Source: Tetragenococcus muriaticus DSM 15685
GTDB lineage: Bacteria; Bacillota; Bacilli; Lactobacillales; Enterococcaceae
Assembly (NCBI RefSeq): GCF_000423785.1
Contig: NZ_AUIQ01000003.1
Span: 1-64,000, forward strand
Length of the DNA stretch: 64,000 nucleotides
Direction of reading: 5' to 3'
Part shown: one piece after another, positions 1 to 8,283 of the stretch
Layout of the letters: every line of letters begins with the position of its first letter
Position numbering within the stretch: position 1 is the first letter of the stretch
Program-made: the position numbers and the translations under genes
The notes under the pieces: generated by a model
Told to the model about the DNA's origin: nothing
Databases searched by the model: none
What the model saw: only the letters and a program-made list of their open reading frames with translations

Positions 1-174
1 TGTCATTTCAAGAAAGAAGACATTTATAAGGTCGCTAATTCTAGATTAGGTTGGTATAGGAAATGCGGGATGGACGTTGTCAACTTTACGTTAAGTCCGA
101 AAGTTTTAGCCATAAAGAAAAAGGATCGACCTGGATTGGTTGATCCTTTATCCTACTATCTAAATAAAGCGTGA
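1..174 (+). CDS. Group II intron-encoded reverse transcriptase/maturase, C-terminal fragment
   Basis: An open frame enters from the left edge and stops with TGA at 172-174, giving 57 residues that end DPLSYYLNKA. The segment SRLGWYRKCG is reminiscent of the C-terminal region of LtrA-like maturases, but identification rests mainly on context: the frame ends 16 bases before a group II intron domain V. In these elements the encoded protein sits in domain IV just upstream of domain V. The protein would bind the intron RNA, assist splicing and copy the intron into DNA targets. Only the C-terminus is visible, so activity cannot be judged. Confidence 0.55.
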   Translation, partial: CHFKKEDIYKVANSRLGWYRKCGMDVVNFTLSPKVLAIKKKDRPGLVDPLSYYLNKA

Positions 175-256
175 AAACAGTACAAATGTAGCGCCGTATA
201 CGAGGACCGTACGTACGGTGCGACGGGAGGGGCGGAAATTTATTTCCCCTCTACCC
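1..256 (+). mobile_element. 3' end of a group II intron (domains V and VI)
   Basis: The sequence at 191-221 folds as a domain V hairpin: GCGCCGTA at 191-198 pairs with TACGGTGC at 214-221, with a two-base bulge (CG, 212-213) and an upper stem. A second GC-rich hairpin at about 224-252 (GGAGGGG against CCCCTCT, with an unpaired A near its 3' base) fits domain VI. This arrangement, directly after the end of a maturase-like frame, is diagnostic of a bacterial group II intron. The intron lies on the plus strand and ends within a few bases of the stop codon of the convergent gene dapH. Its 5' part is outside the window. The exact 3' splice junction (about 253-257) is estimated. Confidence 0.75.
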
Positions 257-258
257 TA

Positions 259-963
259 TTAATTATTACGTAACTCATCTAAAAGCTGGGTCTTTGAAGT
301 AGTTTGTTCATCTTTTGTTTTCAACACTTTTGCAGGAGTTCCTCCTACGACAGTTCCTGCTTCAACATCTCTTGTTACAACAGACCCTGCCGCTACTATG
401 GCGTCCTTTCCTACACGTACGCCTTCTAAAATAACAGCGTTTGCGCCAATGACTACGTTATCTTCAATGACAACTGGATTAGCCGAAGGTGGCTCAAGAA
501 CGCCTGCTAATACAGCTCCTGCACCCACGTGAGCGCGTTTTCCTACCGTCGCTCGTGCTCCTAAAACTGCCCCCATGTCAATCATTGTTTCTTCGCCGAT
601 AGCTGCACCAATATTAATAATAGCTCCCATCATGATTACGGCATTTTTTTCAATAATTACTTGGTCACGAATCATAGCACCAGGCTCAATCCGAGCTTCA
701 ACGGTAGTAAAGTCCAGCATAGGAACAGCTGAGTTTCGTCGATCATTTTCGAGATAATAATCATTAATAGCATTCTTATTCGTATCTAAAAATTGTTGAA
801 TACTTTCGTTATTACCAATGACAAGATGACCAAAGGTTTTGACATTACTTGTATCCATTTGTGATAGGTCACCGTTAACATAAGCTTTAACGGGAGTTTC
901 TTTTTCAGCTTCTTTAATATAATTTGCAATTTCATAAGCATCTGTAAAGCGTAAATCTGCCAT
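259..963 (-). CDS. dapH: 2,3,4,5-tetrahydropyridine-2,6-dicarboxylate N-acetyltransferase
   Basis: Cytosolic enzyme of the acetyl branch of lysine synthesis; it transfers acetyl from acetyl-CoA to tetrahydrodipicolinate to give N-acetyl-2-amino-6-oxopimelate. The 234-residue protein matches the usual family length of about 236. An N-terminal DapH domain (residues 1-85) is followed by hexapeptide-repeat turns of a left-handed beta helix (about 88-215, with repeated V-I-x-x-G-A patterns such as [16 protein letters not shown]). ATG at 963 is preceded by AGAGGTGAGG. It is the third gene of dapA-dapB-dapH. A group II intron sits immediately after its stop codon, so the operon has no visible terminator of its own here. 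Confidence 0.93.
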   Translation of the reverse strand: MADLRFTDAYEIANYIKEAEKETPVKAYVNGDLSQMDTSNVKTFGHLVIGNNESIQQFLDTNKNAINDYYLENDRRNSAVPMLDFTTVEARIEPGAMIRDQVIIEKNAVIMMGAIINIGAAIGEETMIDMGAVLGARATVGKRAHVGAGAVLAGVLEPPSANPVVIEDNVVIGANAVILEGVRVGKDAIVAAGSVVTRDVEAGTVVGGTPAKVLKTKDEQTTSKTQLLDELRNN

Positions 964-975
964 TTCCTCACCTCT

Positions 976-1715
976 TTATTGTAGTAATTCTCTCATTGAG
1001 TACATTCCTGCTTCTTTTTTTTGTATAAATTCAGCTGCTTTTAATGCACCGTTAGCAAAAATACCGCGCGACAAGGCAGTATGTTTAAATTCAAGTACTT
1101 CATCGTTCCCTGCATAAATCACTGTATGCTCTCCAGGAATAGTACCTCCACGTACAGCGTGAATGCCCATTTCGTTTAGAGGATTTTCGTTTTCTTTTCC
1201 TTCTCGACCAAATACATACTCTTTTTTTGTTTGAGAAACATTATTTATGCTGTCAGCAAGTAATAAAGCTGTTCCACTAGGGGCATCCTTTTTCTTGTTA
1301 TGATGTTTTTCTATGATTTCTGTATTAAAATCTTCTTCTAGAGCTTTTGTAAAGCCTCAATTAAGACGTTAATTCCTAAAGACATATTGGCTGAGTAAAA
1401 AAGTGGAATTGCGCGACTTGCCTCCTGTAATTTTTGTTTTTTTTGTTCAGAGAGACCTGTAGTCGCGATAACTACTGGTAATTGTTTTTGCACGCACTGA
1501 TCAACCAAATGGGGGATGCTGCTTTCATGTGAGAAATCAATAACAACATCTGCTGTTTCATTTACTTCTGCTAGGCTTTGATATACTGGAAAAGCAGCAT
1601 CTTGTTTTGTACGATCAATACCTGCTACCAGGTTTAAATCCTCTCTGTTATAAATTTCTTTTTGCAGTTCTTCTCCCATACGACCAAAGCAGCCATTTAA
1701 AATAATGCTAAGCAT
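976..1715 (-). pseudogene. dapB: 4-hydroxy-tetrahydrodipicolinate reductase, frameshifted
   Basis: The 5' part (1715 to 1338) encodes 125 residues with the nucleotide-binding turn GCFGRMG (residues 8-14), then runs into TAG. The rest of the reductase continues in another frame, with the catalytic and substrate-binding segment EKHHNKKKDAPSGTA and a C-terminus ending MRELLQ at 976. Adding one T to the four-T run at 1345-1348 (A run on the coding strand) joins both parts into a 246-residue protein of normal length. The lesion is therefore one base missing. It is either a real inactivating mutation or a homopolymer sequencing error. ATG at 1715 has a strong AGGAGGT site. The enzyme makes tetrahydrodipicolinate with NAD(P)H. 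Confidence 0.88.
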
Positions 1716-1726
1716 GTCTGTACCTC

Positions 1727-2608
1727 CTATAAAAGTCCGTAGGCTGTCATTTGACTTTTTAATTGTTCTAGTGTTTCTGTTTCAGGAGCAGCTAGGGGGA
1801 GTCGATAACTTAATTCACATTTTCCTAAAAGTGAGACAGCTGCTTTAATTGGCACAGGATTAACTTCTGAAAACAGAGCTTTTATTAATGGAAATTGTCT
1901 TAATTGCGTATTCTTTGCATTCACAATATCGCAATTTAAAAAGTCATCGACCATTTGCGCAGTCTCTTTTGGTAATATATTTGAAATTGTCGAAATTACG
2001 CCAGAACCACCAACAGCTAGTAGTGGTAATACTTGATCGTCATTTCCTGAGTAAAGGGCAAAGTCTTTATCTACTAATTGAGCAATTTCGACAATTTGAG
2101 CGATATTACCGCTGGCTTCTTTAATTCCAACAACATTAGGAATTTGTTTTAGCTCTTTAACCATTTCATAATTTAAGTTCATTCCTGTACGCGAAGCAAC
2201 AGAATATAAAATAATAGGTAAACTTGTATTATTAGAGATTGCTTCATAGTGGGCAACTAAACTTTTTTTCGTCGCTTTATTATAATACGGTGTTACTACG
2301 AGTAGCGCATCTGCTCCTACTCGTTCTGCTTCTTTTGCTAAGTGAATTCCATGTTGGGTGTTATTTGACCCAGTACCAGCAATTACAGGGGTTCTTCCAT
2401 CAACTTTTTTTACAACTGTTTCAATGACTGAAACATGTTCCTCATCGTCTAATGTGGAGGCTTCGCCTGTAGTTCCGCAAGCGACAATTGCGTTGATACC
2501 TTCATTGACTTGCCATTCGACTAGTTCGTTTAGCTTTGGGTAATCGACTGCTCCATCTTGTTTCATCGGTGTGACTAAGGCCACGCCGGAGCCTGTAAAT
2601 ACTGCCAA
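1727..2608 (-). CDS. dapA: 4-hydroxy-tetrahydrodipicolinate synthase
   Basis: Condenses pyruvate with aspartate semialdehyde, the first committed step of lysine synthesis. It is a (beta/alpha)8 barrel of the DapA/NanA family. Visible motifs are GTTGEAS (pyruvate-binding Thr-Thr), the tyrosine in ILYSVASRTG (the more common form is YNVPxRTG) and the Schiff-base lysine in GIKEASGN (residue 163 from the start chosen here, close to K161 of E. coli). The frame opens at a GTG at 2617, but the ribosome site GAAAGGAAG directly abuts that codon. A TTG at 2608 has correct spacing and is preferred. It is the first gene of the minus-strand dap operon and is divergent from the deacetylase gene. Confidence 0.94.
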   Translation of the reverse strand: MAVFTGSGVALVTPMKQDGAVDYPKLNELVEWQVNEGINAIVACGTTGEASTLDDEEHVSVIETVVKKVDGRTPVIAGTGSNNTQHGIHLAKEAERVGADALLVVTPYYNKATKKSLVAHYEAISNNTSLPIILYSVASRTGMNLNYEMVKELKQIPNVVGIKEASGNIAQIVEIAQLVDKDFALYSGNDDQVLPLLAVGGSGVISTISNILPKETAQMVDDFLNCDIVNAKNTQLRQFPLIKALFSEVNPVPIKAAVSLLGKCELSYRLPLAAPETETLEQLKSQMTAYGLL

Positions 2609-2762
2609 TGACGCCACTTCCTTTCAAATAATTCAATACATGAAAATAAAGATTCTAAATTGTTTGAACTTTTTCACTATTGATTAATAGGTATTATATA
2701 ATAAGGGGAAAATTCAATGTTTTCGTTAAAACGTTGACAACTTTTAACAGAAAGTGGTTTTT
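2609..2762. promoter_or_regulatory. Divergent promoter region between the two lysine operons
   Basis: This AT-rich spacer separates dapA (minus) from the deacetylase gene (plus). A TATAAT at 2697-2702 is a plausible -10 for the plus-strand operon, although no good -35 lies 17 bases upstream. A TTGACA at 2734-2739 is too close to the start codon to serve the annotated gene. No lysine riboswitch fold or T-box motif was recognised here. How the two operons are controlled is not apparent from the sequence. Confidence 0.4.
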
Positions 2763-3929
2763 ATGCAAATAAAAGAAGAAGTACAAGATTTATTAACAGA
2801 TGTTACATCTTATCGGCGACAACTTCATCAGATTCCTGAATTAGGACTAGAAGAAAAAAAGAGCGCCGAATTTATTCGGGAAAAATTACGTTCATTTGGT
2901 ATTACAGAAATTTATACAATGCTTACGACGGCTACGATTGCTGTTTTTCATGGAAAACAAGCGGGCAAAACTTTAGCGTTTCGTTCTGATATTGATGCTT
3001 TACCTGTGACTGAAGAAACTGGAGTTAGCTTTGCTTCAAAAACAGAAGGGAAGATGCATGCTTGTGGACATGATGGTCACGCTTCAGCTTTGCTCGGATT
3101 TGCTAAATATTTAAGCCAACATCCTGAAGTTATTAAAGGAACCATTGTTTTAATTTTTCAACCAGCTGAAGAAGGGCCAGGTGGAGCACAACTACTTATT
3201 AACGAGGGCTTAACTGAAAAATTTGGTATTGATCAAATTGTGGGCATCCACCTTTTTCCAGAATTTCCTGAAGGAGTGATTGCTTGCCGTCCAGGGGCTA
3301 TGATGGCACGCAATGGTGAAGTAACGATTAAAATAAAAGGGAAAAGTGCACATGGCGCTCAACCACATCAAGGACAGGATGCTATATTAGCAGCCTCAGC
3401 AGTTATTCAAGGTCTTCATAGTATCATTTCTCGTAATATTAGTCCATTAGACACTGGTGTGCTAACTTTTGGCGAAATTACTGGTGGGCAGGCGATGAAT
3501 ATTATCGCTGGAGAAGTAAAAATTGAAGGAACGATGCGTGCTTTTAGTGATGAAGCTTATGATATAATGACTCAACGTGTAAAAGAACTCGCTGAATTTA
3601 TTGCGCAAGGATACGGTTGTCAGGCGGAAGTTTCCTTTAATCATATGTATCGTGTTGTGGATAACGATGCTAAAATGGTGCAAGCTTTGGAAGAAGTAGC
3701 TGGAAAAAATTACGTTGAATGTCAGCCTTATATGTTAGCCGAAGATTTTTCTATGTATCAACAAGTTGTTCCTGGTCTATTCTTTTTTGTAGGAATTCGG
3801 AATGAAGAAAAAGGGTATACTTATCCTTTACATAGCGGAAAAATGCAGTTTGATGAAAAAAATTTGCTATTGGCAGTTACTTGCTATGTTCAATTAATTG
3901 AAACGTTAAATAAAGAGGTGGATAGATGA
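2763..3929 (+). CDS. N-acetyldiaminopimelate deacetylase (M20 peptidase family)
   Basis: Removes acetate from N-acetyl-LL-2,6-diaminopimelate, the step after the acetyl-branch aminotransferase. The 388-residue protein is a metal-dependent M20 amidohydrolase. It shows HACGHDGH (metal ligands, about residue 100), the catalytic/metal glutamates in PAEEGPGG, and the dimerisation-domain motif GKSAHGAQPH. General M20 aminoacylases such as hippurate hydrolase look alike; position beside lysA and dapF decides the call. The frame also opens at GTG 2754, but ATG at 2763 sits downstream of AGAAAGTGG with better spacing. The stop overlaps the lysA start (ATGA), implying translational coupling. Confidence 0.88.
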   Translation: MQIKEEVQDLLTDVTSYRRQLHQIPELGLEEKKSAEFIREKLRSFGITEIYTMLTTATIAVFHGKQAGKTLAFRSDIDALPVTEETGVSFASKTEGKMHACGHDGHASALLGFAKYLSQHPEVIKGTIVLIFQPAEEGPGGAQLLINEGLTEKFGIDQIVGIHLFPEFPEGVIACRPGAMMARNGEVTIKIKGKSAHGAQPHQGQDAILAASAVIQGLHSIISRNISPLDTGVLTFGEITGGQAMNIIAGEVKIEGTMRAFSDEAYDIMTQRVKELAEFIAQGYGCQAEVSFNHMYRVVDNDAKMVQALEEVAGKNYVECQPYMLAEDFSMYQQVVPGLFFFVGIRNEEKGYTYPLHSGKMQFDEKNLLLAVTCYVQLIETLNKEVDR

Positions 3930-5224
3930 GTAAGGAAATAAAAAAGAATCATTTATTGTGGGATGGTTGTGATACGGTTGAACTTGCTAAAAAGTATGGC
4001 ACGCCTTTATATGTTGTTTCTCAAACAGCTATTGAAAAGGAGTGCCGTGCGTTACAAGAGGAATTTATAAAAAAATATGAAAATGTTCATGTTGCTTATG
4101 CATCAAAAGCTTTTAATAGTTTAGCTATGTTGAAGATCATTGAAAAAGAAGGATTGGGGGTTGACGTTGTAAGTGGTGGTGAATTGTATACTGCTATCTG
4201 TGCCCAATTTCCGCCTGAACGTATCGAATTTAATGGAAATAATAAGTCAAATGAAGAATTAGAACAAGCAATTGATTACGGCGTTGGTCGATTGATTGTT
4301 GATGGTAGCCAAGAACTAGAGAAAATTATCGAAATTTGTCGTAAAAAAGGAAAAAAAGCGAATATTTTATTTCGCATTACACCTGAAGTCGAAGTAGAGA
4401 CACATCAATTTATTTCCACTGGACAAAAGGATTCAAAGTTTGGTTTGCCGTTAGATGAATCCTTATTATTACCCATTATACAACAAGCTATTCAAAGTTC
4501 AGAGGTCAATTTTTACGGAATTCATTTCCATATTGGTAGCCAACTTTTTGATAATTCAACGCATTTAAAAGCAGCTGAAGTAGCTTTGCAATTGGCGGTA
4601 ATGATTAAGGGAAAATTTAATTATGAGATAAAAGAACTAAACTATGGCGGTGGTTTTGGTGTACGTTATACTGAAGATGACAAGCGGCAGTCGTATGCTT
4701 ATTTTCTAGATCCATTAATGGCGCTTACGGAAGACTTTTGTGTACAAAATGGATTGAACCGACCAACCATTGCAATTGAGCCGGGGCGTAGCATTGTAGC
4801 CGAGGCTGGGATTTCGCTTCATACAATTGGGAGTATTAAAACCTTACCAGGGATTCGTAAGTATGCAGCAATTGATGGGGGGATGACGGATAACATTCGA
4901 CCAGGACTCTACCAAGCAACTTACACGGGGATGCTAGCCAACAAAGCAGCTCAAGCTTTAGATGAAACAGTCACGATTTCGGGTAAAGCTTGTGAAAGTA
5001 CAGATATTTTGATAGAAAATATACAAGTGCCGACAATTGCATCAGGCGATATTTTTGCGACATTTACCACAGGTGCCTATGGCTATGCTATGGCAAATAA
5101 TTATAATAAACTGGCGATACCTGCTGTTGTTTTAGTAAATAAAGGAAAGGCAGATATCATTGTAAAACGACAAACTTATGAACAAATCATTCAAAATGAA
5201 CGTATACCAGAGTCTTTAAAATGA
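3926..5224 (+). CDS. lysA: Diaminopimelate decarboxylase
   Basis: Decarboxylates meso-diaminopimelate to L-lysine, the final step of the pathway. It is a fold-type III PLP enzyme of 432 residues. The PLP-binding lysine is K61 in VAYASKAFNS. A glycine-rich phosphate loop (NYGGGFG) lies near residue 240, and the active-site cysteine is in GKACESTD near residue 350. The gene starts inside the stop of the deacetylase gene (ATGA) and is followed after 9 bases by dapF, so the three genes form one transcript. Lysine is probably needed for peptidoglycan cross-links as well as protein, if the organism is an enterococcal relative with lysine-type peptidoglycan. Confidence 0.96.
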   Translation: MSKEIKKNHLLWDGCDTVELAKKYGTPLYVVSQTAIEKECRALQEEFIKKYENVHVAYASKAFNSLAMLKIIEKEGLGVDVVSGGELYTAICAQFPPERIEFNGNNKSNEELEQAIDYGVGRLIVDGSQELEKIIEICRKKGKKANILFRITPEVEVETHQFISTGQKDSKFGLPLDESLLLPIIQQAIQSSEVNFYGIHFHIGSQLFDNSTHLKAAEVALQLAVMIKGKFNYEIKELNYGGGFGVRYTEDDKRQSYAYFLDPLMALTEDFCVQNGLNRPTIAIEPGRSIVAEAGISLHTIGSIKTLPGIRKYAAIDGGMTDNIRPGLYQATYTGMLANKAAQALDETVTISGKACESTDILIENIQVPTIASGDIFATFTTGAYGYAMANNYNKLAIPAVVLVNKGKADIIVKRQTYEQIIQNERIPESLK

Positions 5225-5233
5225 GGTGAATTT

Positions 5234-6058
5234 ATGGAAATCCCTTTTTATAAAATGCAGGGAGCAGCAAATGATTTTATCGTTATTAATAATATGGAAT
5301 TAAAATTAACGGACAAACAGTTAGTTTTTTTGACGAAACAGGCTTGTAGACAACGTTTTTCAGTAGGTAGTGACGCTTTAATGGCGCTTGATTTTCCGCA
5401 AAAAAACGGTGATTTTCGGATGCGTTTTTATAATGCAGATGGAACGGAAGCTGAAATGTGCGGGAACGGCGTGCGTTGTATTGCACGTTATGCCTATGAA
5501 ACGGGTGTTTCTGGTCAAGAAATGGTTATTGAGACAAAAGCTGGAGATGTTTATTGTTGGCGTTTAGATCAACGAAAATATAGAGTGCAAATTAACGAAC
5601 CTTCTATAGAGAAGTTTGATTTGCATTTTCCTGATAATAATATTTCATTAGATTATGTTGAGCTAGGAAATCCTGGCGTTCCACACTTAGTTGTTCACTA
5701 CCCTAGTTTACAAGAAACCCCTTTGGAAGAAATAAAACCTTTAGCTAAAAAACTACGTTCTTGGGAGATTCTGGCTAAAGGGGCGAACGTAAACTTTTAT
5801 GCGGTGAATGAAAAAAATGAAGTTATTTTGCGGACATTTGAACGTGGGGTAGAAGATTTTACTTTAGCTTGTGGGACGGGTGCAGTTGCTACAGCTTATG
5901 TATTGTTAAAAAAACAAATAGTAAAGCAAAACCCGCTGACGCTACAAGTTTTAGGTGGTCTACTTGAAGTAGAAGAAGACAACCAGCATTTTTATTTAAT
6001 CGGTGATACGAATATCGTAACTAAAGGATATATTTGCGATGAAGACCTTTTAATTTAA
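5234..6058 (+). CDS. dapF: Diaminopimelate epimerase
   Basis: Interconverts LL- and meso-diaminopimelate without a cofactor, using two cysteines as acid and base. Both are visible: C76 in EMCGNGVRC and C213 in LACGTGA. The 274-residue length is normal for the family. The start at 5234 is preceded by GAGGTGA. It is the last gene of the deacetylase-lysA-dapF operon. Aspartokinase, aspartate-semialdehyde dehydrogenase and the acetyl-diaminopimelate aminotransferase are not in this window, so they must be elsewhere if the pathway operates. Confidence 0.96.
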   Translation: MEIPFYKMQGAANDFIVINNMELKLTDKQLVFLTKQACRQRFSVGSDALMALDFPQKNGDFRMRFYNADGTEAEMCGNGVRCIARYAYETGVSGQEMVIETKAGDVYCWRLDQRKYRVQINEPSIEKFDLHFPDNNISLDYVELGNPGVPHLVVHYPSLQETPLEEIKPLAKKLRSWEILAKGANVNFYAVNEKNEVILRTFERGVEDFTLACGTGAVATAYVLLKKQIVKQNPLTLQVLGGLLEVEEDNQHFYLIGDTNIVTKGYICDEDLLI

Positions 6059-6142
6059 TAAAAATAACGCTTATTTCTTCATAAAAAATTCATTCAGCTA
6101 TTGTATAATAAAGATAAATGCAAGATGAGGAGAGAGCGTATA

Positions 6143-6850
6143 ATGTTTCCAATGGGATTTTTTTTCGATCCAACCTTTATTCTAGTTATTATCGGAATGG
6201 TTATTTCGATGATTGCTTCATCATATGTGAATAAGACATTTGAACGTTATGATGCGGTAAATAGTTCGCATCGTATTACAGGAACAGATGCGGCGCAATA
6301 TATTTTACGGAGTCAAAACATTGATGATGTGGGTGTACAACAAATTTCGGGGAATTTGACAGACAACTACAATTCTGGCAATAAGGTGTTAAGTTTATCG
6401 CAGGCAACAGCGCAGTCAACTTCTGTAGCCGCGATCGGAGTTGCCGCCCATGAATGTGGGCACGCTGTACAAGATGCCCAAGGTTATTTTCCATTGCGTT
6501 TACGTACGGCAATTGTCCCTGTGGCTAATTTTGGTACGAATTTATCTATCCCTTTATTAATTGTAGGGGTTTTAATCAGTGGATCTAGCGGGCAGGTTAT
6601 TATCAATATAGGTTTATTAGCTTTTTCCCTAGCTTTTATTTTTCAACTGGTAACATTGCCTGTAGAATTTAACGCCTCTAAGCGAGCTTTACAAATTTTA
6701 TCTGATGGAGGTCTGTTGACTCAAGATGAAGTCCCGCAGGCTCGTAAAGTATTGACGGCTGCTGCATTGACTTATGTCGCAGCTGCAATCAGCGTGTTAC
6801 TTCAATTATTACGTCTATTTTTGTTATTTGGCGGGAACCGTAGACGCTAG
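6143..6850 (+). CDS. Membrane zinc metallopeptidase, YugP family
   Basis: A predicted integral membrane metalloprotease of 235 residues. The zinc-binding HExxH appears as HECGH at residues 103-107. A membrane segment lies at residues 8-25, and further hydrophobic segments at about 130-175 and 205-230. The family is widespread in Firmicutes; its substrate is not established, so no specific role is assigned. ATG at 6143 follows GAGGAGAG, which is why the longer frame from 6101 is not used. A TATAAT at 6104-6109 is a likely -10 for this gene. Confidence 0.85.
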   Translation: MFPMGFFFDPTFILVIIGMVISMIASSYVNKTFERYDAVNSSHRITGTDAAQYILRSQNIDDVGVQQISGNLTDNYNSGNKVLSLSQATAQSTSVAAIGVAAHECGHAVQDAQGYFPLRLRTAIVPVANFGTNLSIPLLIVGVLISGSSGQVIINIGLLAFSLAFIFQLVTLPVEFNASKRALQILSDGGLLTQDEVPQARKVLTAAALTYVAAAISVLLQLLRLFLLFGGNRRR

Positions 6851-6930
6851 AAAAATTGGACATAATAGTGTTTTTATTTAACTTATCATGTTATCGTAGA
6901 TTATAAGATAAAAGAAAAGGAGATGACGAA

Positions 6931-7266
6931 ATGAAATTAACAACAAAAGTAACATTGGGTTTGAGTGTAGCAGCTGCGGCTAGCATTGCTTCAACCGTAT
7001 TTGTTTCAGATAAAGTGGTTACTAAGGTTCGCCATATGGCAAATCGTAAAAAAGTTGAACGTTTTGTAGAAGATAAATTTAATGGAAACGAAACTCTACT
7101 AAACTTTGTGGATAATTTGGAAGATAAAGACATTGAATCATTTATGAAGGTAGCGCAAAAGGTTAGTGCTAAACGCGATAAGGTTGCGGCTTATGGTGAC
7201 AACGTAAAAAACGCTACAGACAATGTAAAAGAAAAAATTGTCGATTTGATGGAACATAATTGTTAA
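6931..7266 (+). CDS. Small membrane-anchored protein of unknown function, YtxH-like
   Basis: A 111-residue protein with one N-terminal hydrophobic segment (about residues 7-26) followed by a charged, helical region rich in lysine, aspartate and asparagine (about 35-108). The pattern resembles YtxH-type and other small stress-associated membrane-anchored proteins, but I see no diagnostic motif. ATG at 6931 has a good AAAGGAG site. It lies alone between the YugP-family gene and tadA. Function is unknown. Confidence 0.7.
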   Translation: MKLTTKVTLGLSVAAAASIASTVFVSDKVVTKVRHMANRKKVERFVEDKFNGNETLLNFVDNLEDKDIESFMKVAQKVSAKRDKVAAYGDNVKNATDNVKEKIVDLMEHNC

Positions 7267-7328
7267 CATAAAACTTCTGGGTAAATGGATTGTTTACTCA
7301 GATTTTTTATTTAATCGGAGGAAAGCAA

Positions 7329-7841
7329 TTGAAAGAAACATCATTGTCACCAGAAGAAAAAGATCTTTTTATGAATGAAGCGATTAAAGAAGCTCATAAA
7401 GCTTTAAGACTTGCAGAGGTCCCTATTGGGGCAGTTGTTGTGTTAAACAAAGAAATTATTGGTCGTGGGTATAATTTAAAAGAAACGACACAAAGCGCGG
7501 TAAAGCATGCAGAGATGATAGCAATACAAGAAGCTTGTGATCAAGTAGCTAGTTGGCGTTTAGAAAATGCTCAGTTGTTTGTTACTTTAGAGCCTTGCCC
7601 TATGTGCAGTGGGGCTATTTTGCAATCGCGTATTGAAGAAGTATATTTTGGTGCTTTTGATCCTAAAGCGGGAGCTTGTGGAAGTTTGATGAATTTATTA
7701 GAAGACACTCGGTTTAACCATTGGTGTTATGTGGAATCAGGTGTTTTATCTACAACTTGTTCTACTTTATTACGCGATTTTTTTAAAAAAATACGTACAA
7801 AAAAGAAGCAAAAGAAAAAAGAAATGTTGGAAAAAGACTAG
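7329..7841 (+). CDS. tadA: tRNA-specific adenosine deaminase
   Basis: Deaminates A34 of tRNA-Arg(ACG) to inosine. Zinc-binding deaminase motifs are present: HAEMIAI (ligand histidine and catalytic glutamate) and PCPMCSGA (two cysteine ligands). TTG at 7329 is preceded by GGAGGAAAG and gives 170 residues; the frame is open upstream to 7290 without a ribosome site. The C-terminus is a lysine-rich tail. The SRP RNA gene follows directly, as in several related genomes. Confidence 0.93.
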   Translation: MKETSLSPEEKDLFMNEAIKEAHKALRLAEVPIGAVVVLNKEIIGRGYNLKETTQSAVKHAEMIAIQEACDQVASWRLENAQLFVTLEPCPMCSGAILQSRIEEVYFGAFDPKAGACGSLMNLLEDTRFNHWCYVESGVLSTTCSTLLRDFFKKIRTKKKQKKKEMLEKD

Positions 7842-7868
7842 TATTATAAGCAAAAATACGCTATAATA

Positions 7869-7965
7869 TTAGTGCCGAAAGGCTAGGACAATGAGAACGT
7901 TGTGAAGGGTGTCAGGTCTGGAAGGAAGCAGCACTAAGCAGCGGTTCTCATGTGTCTGATTATAT
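7869..7965 (+). ncRNA. ffs: Signal recognition particle RNA, small bacterial type
   Basis: The conserved SRP RNA core GTGTCAGGTCTGGAAGGAAG lies at 7910-7929 and continues with AGCACT, including the GGAA tetraloop and symmetric loop bound by Ffh. Flanking arms pair: ATGAGAAC (7891-7898) with GTTCTCAT (7943-7950). A TATAAT at 7862-7867 provides a -10 just upstream of the RNA. The RNA pairs with Ffh to target membrane proteins. The ends are estimated to within a few bases. In some relatives this gene lies near dnaX, but here dnaX is about 48 kb away. Confidence 0.9.
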
Positions 7966-8014
7966 TATTATCATTGACCCGAGCAAGAAAATGACATATT
8001 GAAAAATAAAAAAG

Positions 8015-8033
8015 ACCTAGGAGTCCCCTAGGT
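8015..8033 (+). terminator. Hairpin between ffs and tRNA-Pro
   Basis: ACCTAGG (8015-8021) pairs with CCTAGGT (8027-8033) around a five-base loop. The downstream bases are only moderately T-rich, so it is either a weak terminator or a processing signal between the SRP RNA and the tRNA. Confidence 0.45.
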
Positions 8034-8092
8034 TATTTAGTGTTATCGGTTTTTATTAATGGTTTATTAGAGAGAATCTTAATAAATACTTG

Positions 8093-8166
8093 CGGGAAAT
8101 AGCTCAGTTTGGTAGAGCACTTGCTTCGGGAGTAAGGGGTCGCAGGTTCAAATCCTGTTTTCCCGA
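8093..8166 (+). tRNA. tRNA-Pro (anticodon CGG)
   Basis: A full cloverleaf can be drawn. The acceptor arm CGGGAAA (8093-8099) pairs with TTTCCCG (8159-8165). The D-arm is GCTC...GAGC, the anticodon arm CTTGC/GTAAG encloses loop TTCGGGA with anticodon CGG, and the T-arm GCAGG/CCTGT encloses TTCAAAT. The discriminator base is A8166. The CCA end is not encoded and must be added by the nucleotidyltransferase. Confidence 0.93.
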
Positions 8167-8195
8167 TTTTTTGATGAAGTGAAACAAACTAAAAT

Positions 8196-8224
8196 CAGGA
8201 GCATGATTGCTGCCTGCTTTTTTT
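8196..8224 (+). terminator. Intrinsic terminator of tRNA-Pro
   Basis: CAGGAGCA (8196-8203) pairs with TGCT-G-CCTG (8208-8216, one bulged G) around TGAT, followed by seven T from 8218. Confidence 0.75.
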
Positions 8225-8283
8225 ATATTAACTTCTAAAATTTTAATTACTTTAAGCGATGAAGACAGAAATCGAGGGAATAC

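Noticed and set aside
2609-2762. Lysine riboswitch or T-box controlling the dap operons
   Set aside because: The spacer is short, AT-rich and lacks the conserved lysine-riboswitch junctions and the T-box GGTGG motif.
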